From Tahibacter soli (GTDB lineage: Bacteria > Pseudomonadota > Gammaproteobacteria > Xanthomonadales > Rhodanobacteraceae), in NCBI RefSeq assembly GCF_025717065.2, contig NZ_JAOVZO020000001.1:248001-312000 (forward strand): a stretch of DNA of 64,000 nucleotides, in the 5' to 3' direction. The position numbers were made by a program, and so were the translations under genes. Positions within the stretch are counted from its first letter, which is position 1, and the number at the start of each line of letters is the position of its first letter. The notes beneath the pieces were generated by a model. That model searched no databases. It was not told the DNA's origin and was given only the letters and a program-made list of their open reading frames with translations. This document shows positions 1 through 6,094 of this stretch, one piece after another.

Positions 1-2
1 AG

Positions 3-425
3 CAGGCGCTGATCTTCACGCAGCGCGAAGACGGCCGGGCGCTGCAGACGTATCACTACCAGCACTGGGTCGATCCGCCGGCGCGCCTGTTGCAGCGACG
101 GCTGATCGGCGTGCTGCGCCGCGCGCAGATCGCGCCGCTCGTGACCGATCGCCTGCCCGCGAGCGCCGACGCGCTCGTCATCACCGGCGTGATCCTGCGC
201 TTCGACCGCGTGCGCGCGGCCGATGGCCAGCATGCCGAGGTCTCGGTGCAACTGCGCATCGAGCGCGGCGGCGATCTGCTCGACGAACACGTGTACAAGG
301 CATCCGAGACCGCGAAGAGCGACGAGTTGAAATCGACCGTCGATGCGTTCGGCGCCGCGCTCGACACGATCTACGCCGAGTTTCTCGTCGACCTCGGCAA
401 GCTCGATCTGGAGCGCAAGCGATGA
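3..425 (+). CDS. ABC-type transport auxiliary lipoprotein (PqiC-like), 3' part
   Basis: The frame is open to the left window edge and ends with TGA at 423-425, giving the last 140 residues. The piece has the look of the ABC_trans_aux / PqiC family: an aromatic-rich start (YHYQHW), then DPPARLLQRRL, a central beta-rich section and a C-terminal helix ending ELDLERKR-like. Family members are outer-membrane lipoproteins working with MCE-type lipid transporters between the two membranes. The N-terminal lipobox would lie outside the window, so lipidation is not seen. The stop overlaps the next start (ATGA), so the two are translationally coupled. The family call rests on pattern recognition of the middle segment. 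Confidence 0.65.
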   Translation, partial: QALIFTQREDGRALQTYHYQHWVDPPARLLQRRLIGVLRRAQIAPLVTDRLPASADALVITGVILRFDRVRAADGQHAEVSVQLRIERGGDLLDEHVYKASETAKSDELKSTVDAFGAALDTIYAEFLVDLGKLDLERKR

Positions 426-895
426 GCGCGCAGACCGTTTACGCACCCGACGCCGAGCGCCTGCGCCGCCTCGACGCGATGGGCGTGCGCGTGTATCGCC
501 TGCGCTCGGCCACGCCGCGCGCCGGAGAACCGGCGTCGCCCGCGGCCGACGCCGCGGCGAACGCCGCGGGCGTGCGTCTGCTCGTGGTCAGCGACGAGGC
601 GCGCACGCCGGCCGCCGACGCGATCGTGCGCACGCTCGGCGTCGCCGACGCAGCGATCGGCTGGTGCGTGGCGCGCGGCGGCAAGCTCGACGCGCTTGAT
701 CTGGACGCCGGCGCGTACCTCGTACTCGGCGAGCATCTCGCCCGCGTGCTCGGCGCCGAACTGCCGACCGCGACGCAGCAGCGCGCGTCGATCGTCGTGG
801 CCGCGGCGCCGTCGGCGCTGCGCGGCGACGCGATGGCCAAGCGCCTGCTGTGGCAGGCGCTGAAGCCGCTCAAGCGGCGTCTGGCGGTGCGCTGA
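422..895 (+). CDS. Hypothetical protein between lipoprotein gene and rimI (HolD-like position)
   Basis: This is a 157-residue Ala/Arg-rich soluble protein with no signal peptide or membrane segment. Its start overlaps the upstream stop by ATGA, and its stop lies one base before the rimI start, so it is mid-operon. The N-terminal 25 residues (L..MGV.VYRLR) and the basic C-terminal helix (LLWQALKPLKRRLAVR) are the most structured parts; residues 35-50 are an Ala-rich linker. In E. coli the gene directly upstream of rimI is holD, the DNA polymerase III psi subunit, and psi proteins are short and poorly conserved. A psi-like role is therefore possible by position only. I do not recognise the sequence itself. 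Confidence 0.7.
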   Translation: MSAQTVYAPDAERLRRLDAMGVRVYRLRSATPRAGEPASPAADAAANAAGVRLLVVSDEARTPAADAIVRTLGVADAAIGWCVARGGKLDALDLDAGAYLVLGEHLARVLGAELPTATQQRASIVVAAAPSALRGDAMAKRLLWQALKPLKRRLAVR

Positions 896-896
896 G

Positions 897-1382
897 ATGG
901 TCGCGATCCTGCAGCCGCTGTTTCCGGAAATCCGCCCGATGAAGCTCGAGGATCTCGAGCGCGTCGTCGAGGTCGAATCCGCGGCCTATCCGTTTCCGTG
1001 GGCGATCGGCATCTTTCGCGACTGCATGCGTGCGGGCTACAACTGCTGGGTGCTGTCGCGGCCGAACGAAATCGTCGGCTACGGCATCCTCTCGGTCGCC
1101 GCGGGCGAGGCGCACGTGCTCAACGTCTGCGTGCGTCCGGGCGAGCAGGGCAACGGGCACGGCCGCCGGCTGATGCGGCGCCTGATCGACCTTGCGCGCT
1201 GGCATCGCGCCGAGCGCGTGTTTCTCGAAGTGCGCCCGTCGAACGGGCCGGCGATCGCGCTGTACGACCAGCTCGGTTTCAACGAGATAGGCCGGCGGCC
1301 GAACTACTACCCGGCCGTGCGCGGTCGCGAGGACGCCATCGTCATGGCGCTCGAACTTTTGCCCGACGTCGGCGAGGACTGA
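897..1382 (+). CDS. rimI: Ribosomal protein S18-alanine N-acetyltransferase
   Basis: This 161-residue GNAT-fold enzyme transfers acetyl from acetyl-CoA to the N-terminal alanine of ribosomal protein S18. The sequence shows the GNAT acetyl-CoA loop RPGEQGNGHGRRL (about residues 81-93), the EVRPSN.PAIALY.QLGF helix-strand and the RimI-typical NYYP motif near residue 139. The length matches E. coli RimI (148) with a short N-terminal extension before IRPM. It is the last gene of the three-gene run. Its TGA lies one base before a MITE-like element that separates it from a convergent gene. Confidence 0.93.
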   Translation: MVAILQPLFPEIRPMKLEDLERVVEVESAAYPFPWAIGIFRDCMRAGYNCWVLSRPNEIVGYGILSVAAGEAHVLNVCVRPGEQGNGHGRRLMRRLIDLARWHRAERVFLEVRPSNGPAIALYDQLGFNEIGRRPNYYPAVRGREDAIVMALELLPDVGED

Positions 1383-1383
1383 C

Positions 1384-1549
1384 TAGTGGCCTGTAACAGA
1401 TGAATCGGAAGAGGGATCGCGAAGGACGCATCGTGCAGGACGCCGCTGCGGAGCGAGGCCAATAGCACAAGCTATTGGCCGAGTGAGCAGCAAGTCATGC
1501 GCGGCCAGGACGAGCGAGCTACTTTCGATTTGTCTGTTACAGGCCACTA
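1384..1549 (+). mobile_element. MITE-like inverted-repeat element, copy 1
   Basis: This 166 bp sequence is bounded by perfect 17 bp terminal inverted repeats, TAGTGGCCTGTAACAGA at 1384-1400 and its complement at 1533-1549. Near-matching bases extend the repeats inward. The outer TA on each side could be a target duplication. An internal perfect hairpin, GGCCAATAGC-ACAA-GCTATTGGCC, sits at 1457-1480. It has no coding capacity. A second, inverted copy lies at 2247-2409. It sits exactly between the convergent 3' ends of rimI and the small membrane protein gene, so it may act as a two-way terminator. I could not assign it to a named family. Confidence 0.8.
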
Positions 1550-1552
1550 AGT

Positions 1553-1831
1553 TCAGCGCGTCGTCGAACGATCGCGCACGACCGTGAACTCGCCCTCGAT
1601 GACGCCCGGCGGCGGAGGCGGCGCCTGCGGACGCTCGGCCTGCGCGGGAGCCGCGGTCGGACGGACGAACTGACGCGCGGCCCAGATGACGGCGCCGATC
1701 GTGACGAGCGCGAGCGCTGCGAAGAATCCGAACACCACGAGCGCGGCGAGAATCAGAACGCCGATGACGGCGGACACGGCGCGCAGGAACGGATGGCGCG
1801 TGCGCGGAAGCCGGAACATGGTGGTGTACAT
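1553..1831 (-). CDS. Small inner-membrane protein, unknown function
   Basis: This is a 92-residue protein. A basic N-terminus is followed by a hydrophobic stretch at about residues 18-50, long enough for a two-pass hairpin or one long segment. A Pro-rich cytoplasmic or periplasmic tail (APAQAERPQAPPPPP) and a conserved-looking end, GVIEGEFTVVRD, follow. An in-frame internal Met four codons downstream (MFRL) is an alternative start. It is transcribed divergently from the Rieske gene and converges on rimI; the stop codon is three bases from the MITE-like element. I do not recognise the family. The tail resembles short membrane proteins annotated as hypothetical in Xanthomonadaceae. Confidence 0.7.
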   Translation of the reverse strand: MYTTMFRLPRTRHPFLRAVSAVIGVLILAALVVFGFFAALALVTIGAVIWAARQFVRPTAAPAQAERPQAPPPPPGVIEGEFTVVRDRSTTR

Positions 1832-1919
1832 GAGCGCTTTGCTCCGTATGGCATCATTGCCGATTGCTGAGGTCCCAGTCTGGGGATTGCCATCGCGGAC
1901 TCAAGTGCCGCAAGTCAGG

Positions 1920-2249
1920 ATGAACGAAAACAAGGTGTTATGCCGCGTCGACGACGTTCCGGACGGCGGCGCTGTCGCGGTCGACGTCGCCAGTTCGACC
2001 GGCGGTTTCAGCGTCATGGTGCTGCGCCAGGGCGAGCGCGTCTACGCGTATCACAACGAGTGCCCGCACGCCGGACGCCGGCTCGACTGGTCGCCCGGCA
2101 AGTTTCTGATCAAGGACGGCGTGATCATCTGCGCCGCTCACGGCGCGACGTTCGACGTGCCGACCGGCGCGTGCCTCGGCGGGCCGTGCCGCAGCGGACT
2201 GGCGGGCGTGCCGGTCAGCATCGTCGACGGCAACGTCGTCGAGCCCTAG
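1920..2249 (+). CDS. Rieske-type [2Fe-2S] ferredoxin
   Basis: This is a 109-residue stand-alone Rieske protein. The cluster ligands are visible as C48-x-H50 (CPHAG) and C71-x2-H74 (CAAHG), separated by 20 residues. It has no signal peptide or membrane anchor, so it is a cytosolic electron carrier, or a subunit for an oxygenase or nitrite-reductase-like partner that is not nearby. An in-frame GTG at 1905 is an alternative start, and neither start has a convincing ribosome-binding site. The TAG stop is formed by the first bases of MITE-like copy 2, so insertion of that element may have set the present C-terminus (VVEP). Confidence 0.88.
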   Translation: MNENKVLCRVDDVPDGGAVAVDVASSTGGFSVMVLRQGERVYAYHNECPHAGRRLDWSPGKFLIKDGVIICAAHGATFDVPTGACLGGPCRSGLAGVPVSIVDGNVVEP

Positions 2250-2409
2250 TGGCCTGCAACAGACAAATCGAAAGTAGCTCGCTCGTCCTGGCCGCGCCGT
2301 ACTTGCTGCTCACTCGGCCAATAGCTTGTGCTCGGCCTCGCTCCGCAGCGGCGTCCTGCACGATGCGTCCTTTGCGATCCCTCTTCCGATTTATCTGTTA
2401 CAGGCCACA
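2247..2409 (-). mobile_element. MITE-like inverted-repeat element, copy 2
   Basis: This is the inverted copy of the element at 1384-1549. It starts TAGTGGCCTG(C)AACAGA and ends TCTGTTACAGGCCAC. Most positions agree, but the internal hairpin is damaged: the right arm GCTATTGGCC of copy 1 has become GCTCGGCC here. The terminal TA on the right reads AA. Copy 2 lies between the convergent stops of the Rieske gene (it supplies the TAG) and the SLC13 permease gene (stop 4-5 bases away). The pair brackets the 697 bp segment holding the small membrane protein and Rieske genes. Confidence 0.8.
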
Positions 2410-2413
2410 AACG

Positions 2414-4258
2414 CTACCGCGCGATCAGCCAGTTCACGCAGACCAGCAGCGTGACGAGCAGCAGCAGCGTCAGCGGCGCGCCGACGCGCAGGAAGTCGCG
2501 CCGGCGATAGCCGCCGGGGCCGCCGACGATCGTCAGCACCGGGTTCGCGTTCGCGATCAGGAACGTGTTCGACGTCGAGATCGCGACGATCAGCGCGTAC
2601 ACGGCCGGGTTGCCGTTCGAGGCGAGCGCGATGTTGATCGCCATCGGCACCATCATCACGGTGGCGCCGACGTTCGACACGACCTGCGCGAAGAACAGCG
2701 ACAGCACCGCGATCACCGCCTGCAGCGCCCACTGCGGCCAGGCGCCGAGATACACGAGCACTTCCTGCGCGACCCACGCCGCGGCGCCGGTCGAGTCCAT
2801 CGCCCAGCCGAGCGGAATCAGGCAGGCGAGCGTGAAGATCGTCTTCCAGTTGATCGCGCTGTACGCCTCGTCCATCGTCAGCACGCCGGCGAGCAGCATG
2901 CCGACCGCGCCGGTCAGCATCGCGACCGACAGCTTCATGCTGGTGAAGAGGCCCAGCAGCATCGCGAGCGCGAAGAACGTCAGCGCGTGCCACAGCTTCG
3001 CCGGGCGCGCTTCCTCTTTCGGAATGTCGGTGACGACGACGAAGTCGCGGTCTTCGGCCGCGTGCACGAGATCGCGCCACGCGCTGTGCATCACCAGCGT
3101 GTCGCCGGCGCGCAAGCTCACCTTGCGCACGTCCTCGCGAAACACCTGGTCGCCGCGATACACCGCCAGCACGCTGATGCCGTGGCTCTTGCGCATGCGC
3201 AGGTCGCCGAGCATCTGCTTGATGTAACGCGAGTTCGGCGGGATCACCGCTTCGGAAATGCCGGCGCGGCCGGGATTGAACATGTCGCCGAACTGGCGCA
3301 GGCGCGAAGAGAGCTTGAGCAGCTGGTTCTGCGCGAAATCGTTGACGTGGTCGCGCTGGCCGAGCACGCCGAGCACCGTGCCGACCCAGATCATCTGGTC
3401 CGCCGGCGGCGCCAGGCGCGATTCGTTGCCGTTCTTCATCGCAAGGATCAGCGGCGCGCCGCGCATCTGCTCGACCTCGCCGACGCTCATGCCGACGAGC
3501 GGGCTTTCCGCGGTGACGGTCAGCTCCATCACCTCGCCGTCGATGCCGTAGGTTTCGGCGAAGTACGTTTCGGTGCGGCCCGGCGTCACCTTCTGCTTCG
3601 TCTCGACGTCGGGCAGCACCTTGCGCGTCAGGAAGAAGAAGTACGCGAGGCCCACGACGAAGAGCGGCACGCCGATCGGCGCGATCGCGAACAGCGTGAA
3701 CGGTTCGATCGTGCTCGCGCCGGGCGGCAGGTTGCGGTTCGCGCTGACGATGAGGTCGTTGAGGAGGATCAGCGGCGAGTTCGAGATCATCGTCACGTTG
3801 GTGCCGGCGAGGATCATGCAGCCCATCGGCAGCAGCAGGCGCCGCAGCGGCACGCCGGTACGCGCCGACACGCGCGAGACCACCGGCAGGAACAGCGCCG
3901 CGAGCGCCTGGCTCTGCATGATCGCCGACAGGCCGCCGGCCATCGCGTTGATCAGCACCGACAAGCGCGATTCGACGCCCTGCGACAAACGCAGGATCAG
4001 GCTCGCGGCCTTGTTCAGCACGCCGGTGCGGTCGAGGCCGGCGCCCATGATCATCACCGCGATCAGCGAGATCACCGCGTTGCCGGCGAAGCCGTCGAAC
4101 AGCTGCTCGACCGGCATGAGGCCGGTGATGCCGATCACCACGATCACGAGCAGCGCGACGACGTCGGCACGGATCCACTCGAGCACCAGCATCAGCACGG
4201 TGAAGACGACCAGCCCGAACACGAGCATCATGTCGGTCGTCAGTGGAAGTCCGTTCAT
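2414..4258 (-). CDS. SLC13/DASS-family permease with TrkA-C domains
   Basis: This is a 614-residue inner-membrane anion transporter. The N-terminal membrane half (about 1-200) carries the first SNT-like motif region (TNVTMISNSP). Two soluble TrkA_C-type regulatory domains follow at about 215-395 (PLVGMSVGEVEQMRGAPL, then VIPPNSRYIKQML). The C-terminal membrane half holds the second motif STSNTFLIANANP. Family members move sulfate, di- or tricarboxylates, usually with Na+; the substrate cannot be read from sequence. I chose the ATG at 4256-4258, not an upstream in-frame start. It begins the first membrane segment and has GGAAGGA upstream, and it avoids overlap with trmB. It lies 20 bases downstream of trmB, probably in the same transcript. 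Confidence 0.9.
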   Translation of the reverse strand: MNGLPLTTDMMLVFGLVVFTVLMLVLEWIRADVVALLVIVVIGITGLMPVEQLFDGFAGNAVISLIAVMIMGAGLDRTGVLNKAASLILRLSQGVESRLSVLINAMAGGLSAIMQSQALAALFLPVVSRVSARTGVPLRRLLLPMGCMILAGTNVTMISNSPLILLNDLIVSANRNLPPGASTIEPFTLFAIAPIGVPLFVVGLAYFFFLTRKVLPDVETKQKVTPGRTETYFAETYGIDGEVMELTVTAESPLVGMSVGEVEQMRGAPLILAMKNGNESRLAPPADQMIWVGTVLGVLGQRDHVNDFAQNQLLKLSSRLRQFGDMFNPGRAGISEAVIPPNSRYIKQMLGDLRMRKSHGISVLAVYRGDQVFREDVRKVSLRAGDTLVMHSAWRDLVHAAEDRDFVVVTDIPKEEARPAKLWHALTFFALAMLLGLFTSMKLSVAMLTGAVGMLLAGVLTMDEAYSAINWKTIFTLACLIPLGWAMDSTGAAAWVAQEVLVYLGAWPQWALQAVIAVLSLFFAQVVSNVGATVMMVPMAINIALASNGNPAVYALIVAISTSNTFLIANANPVLTIVGGPGGYRRRDFLRVGAPLTLLLLVTLLVCVNWLIAR

Positions 4259-4278
4259 TGCCGGCTCGAATCCTTCCT

Positions 4279-4977
4279 TCAGACCCTGTCGTATACGAAA
4301 TCCCAGACGCCGTGGCCGAGCCTTACGCCGCGTTTTTCGAAATGCGTCTGCGTGCGCCAGTCCGGCCGCGGCGAGGCGTTGCCCGCGCCCGCGCGGTTGC
4401 GCCACGACGGATCGGCGTCGACCGTCGCGAGCATCTGTTCCGCATAGTCGGCCCAGTCCGTCGCCAGATGCAAGCAGCCGCCCGGCATGACGCGGGTCGC
4501 GAGGAACGCGACGAACTCCGGCGCGATCAGCCGGCGCTTGTTGTGGCGCTTCTTGTGCCACGGATCGGGAAAGTACACGCGCACTTCGGACAAGGCGCCC
4601 GGCGCGATCTCGTTTTCGAGGACTTCGACCGCGTCGTGGTGATACACGCGCACGTTCGTCGCGTGCTGCGCGCCGAGCGCGTTGAGCACGCGGCCGACGC
4701 CGGGGCGGTGCACCTCGATGCCGATGAAATTCTTGTGCGGCTCGAACGCGGCGCCCCAGGCGAGCTGCTCGCCGTTGCCGAAGCCGATCTCCAGCACGAG
4801 CGGCTGCGCGTTGCCGAAGATCGCGGCGTAGTCGCGCGCCGTTCCCTGATAGTCGAGGCCGTAGTGGGGCCAGTGCTCGGCGAACGCGCGCTCCTGCGCC
4901 GGCGTGATGCGGCCCTGGCGCAGCACGAAACTGCGGATGCGGCGCGGGTGCTCCGGGGGCGTCGCCGCGTCCGTCAT
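4279..4977 (-). CDS. trmB: tRNA (guanine-N7)-methyltransferase
   Basis: This 232-residue SAM-dependent enzyme makes m7G46 in the variable loop of tRNAs. The SAM-binding motif [13 protein letters not shown] (about residues 62-74) and the family signature [15 protein letters not shown] (about 148-162) are clear. The length matches E. coli TrmB (239). The start ATG overlaps the thiG stop (ATGA), which decides it over upstream in-frame starts inside thiG. The order thiS-thiG-trmB is a familiar proteobacterial arrangement. Confidence 0.95.
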   Translation of the reverse strand: MTDAATPPEHPRRIRSFVLRQGRITPAQERAFAEHWPHYGLDYQGTARDYAAIFGNAQPLVLEIGFGNGEQLAWGAAFEPHKNFIGIEVHRPGVGRVLNALGAQHATNVRVYHHDAVEVLENEIAPGALSEVRVYFPDPWHKKRHNKRRLIAPEFVAFLATRVMPGGCLHLATDWADYAEQMLATVDADPSWRNRAGAGNASPRPDWRTQTHFEKRGVRLGHGVWDFVYDRV

Positions 4978-5765
4978 GCGATCGTGCCGTCGATCGGGCT
5001 CGACGCCGACGCGTAGCGCTTGCGCGGAATGCGGCCCGCGAGAAACGCCTCGCGGCCGGCTTCGACGGCCTTGCGCATCGCGCTGGCCATCAGTACCGGA
5101 TTCTTCGCGCCCGCGATCGCGGTGTTCATCAGCACGCCGTCGCAACCGAGCTCCATCGCGACCGCGGCGTCCGACGCGGTGCCGACGCCGGCGTCGACGA
5201 GGATCGGCACTTTGGCGTTTTCCACAATTTCAAGAAGGTTGTAGCGGTTCTGGATGCCGAGGCCCGAACCGATCGGCGCGGCGAGCGGCATCACCGCGAC
5301 GCAGCCGATCTCTTCCAGGCGCTTGGCGAGGATCGGATCGTCGGAGGTGTACACCATGACGTGGAAGCCGTCGGCGACCAGCGTTTCGGCGGCCTTGAGC
5401 GTCTGCACGACGTCGGGAAACAGCGTGCGCGCGTCGCCGAGCACTTCGAGCTTGGTCAGGTTGTGGCCGTCGAGCAGTTCGCGCGCGAGGCGGCAGGTGC
5501 GCACGGCGTCTTCGGCGGTATAGCAGCCGGCCGTGTTCGGCAGGATCGTGTAGCGCGACGGCGGCAGCACGTCGAGCAGGTTCGGCTGGTTCGGATCCTG
5601 GCCGATATTCGTGCGCCGGATCGCGACGGTGACGATTTCGGCCCCGGCGGCTTCGGTCGCCAGGCGCGTTTCGTCGAGATCCTTGAACTTGCCGGTGCCG
5701 GTCAGGAGGCGCGAGCGGTACTGCTTGCCGGCGATGACGAAGGTATCGGAAGTGGTCACAGGCAT
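4974..5765 (-). CDS. thiG: Thiazole synthase
   Basis: This 263-residue TIM-barrel enzyme condenses 1-deoxy-D-xylulose 5-phosphate, dehydroglycine and the ThiS thiocarboxylate into the thiazole phosphate of thiamine. Conserved blocks are visible: RLLTGTGKF near the start, the region LTKLEVLGD with the Schiff-base lysine, [14 protein letters not shown], and the phosphate loop [18 protein letters not shown]. The length fits the family (about 256-270). The start is MPVTTSDTF; a longer in-frame reading would run into thiS. It overlaps trmB by four bases and follows thiS by 64 bases. No TPP riboswitch is recognisable upstream of the pair. Confidence 0.95.
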   Translation of the reverse strand: MPVTTSDTFVIAGKQYRSRLLTGTGKFKDLDETRLATEAAGAEIVTVAIRRTNIGQDPNQPNLLDVLPPSRYTILPNTAGCYTAEDAVRTCRLARELLDGHNLTKLEVLGDARTLFPDVVQTLKAAETLVADGFHVMVYTSDDPILAKRLEEIGCVAVMPLAAPIGSGLGIQNRYNLLEIVENAKVPILVDAGVGTASDAAVAMELGCDGVLMNTAIAGAKNPVLMASAMRKAVEAGREAFLAGRIPRKRYASASSPIDGTIA

Positions 5766-5829
5766 GGCTCGCCGCTTGAAAACGCGGCATGTTAGCAGGG
5801 TCGCCGCGGAGGCGTGATGCGCGATGGTT

Positions 5830-6030
5830 CTATCCGCCGCCGATGGCGTGCACGATTTCGACGCGATCGTTCGGTTTGAGCGTCGTCTGCGCATGCCGGC
5901 TGCGCGGCACGATTTCGTGATTGATCTCGACCGCGACGCGGCGTTCGCCGTAGCCGTGGTCGGCAAGGAGCTCGGTCAGGGTCTTGTCGTCCGCGATCTG
6001 GCGCGGTTCGCCGTTGAGCAGAATTTCCAT
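5830..6030 (-). CDS. thiS: Sulfur carrier protein ThiS
   Basis: This is a 66-residue ubiquitin-fold protein that carries sulfur as a C-terminal thiocarboxylate to thiazole synthase. It starts [12 protein letters not shown], has the [10 protein letters not shown] helix and the [11 protein letters not shown] strand typical of the family, and ends HAIGGG, supplying the terminal Gly-Gly needed for adenylation. It is the first gene of the thiS-thiG-trmB-permease series. It lies downstream of a hairpin that ends the large FecR-like gene. Confidence 0.94.
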   Translation of the reverse strand: MEILLNGEPRQIADDKTLTELLADHGYGERRVAVEINHEIVPRSRHAQTTLKPNDRVEIVHAIGGG

Positions 6031-6053
6031 CCGCCGATTGTAGCGCCACGAAA

Positions 6054-6081
6054 GCGAAGGCGCGCTGGAGCGCGCCTTCGC
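6054..6081 (-). terminator. Hairpin terminator after the FecR-like gene
   Basis: A perfect 11 bp inverted repeat GCGAAGGCGCG / CGCGCCTTCGC has a 6-base loop. On the minus strand it is followed by TTTCGT, a weak T tract. It lies 13 bases downstream of the stop of the 6095-8713 gene and before thiS, so readthrough into thiS is probably reduced but not abolished. Confidence 0.6.
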
Positions 6082-6094
6082 GGGTTGCCTGCGG

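Noticed and set aside
5766-6094. A TPP riboswitch before thiS or thiG
   Set aside because: Only 64-base gaps are present, and I cannot find the CUGAGA and ACCUGA-type conserved blocks.
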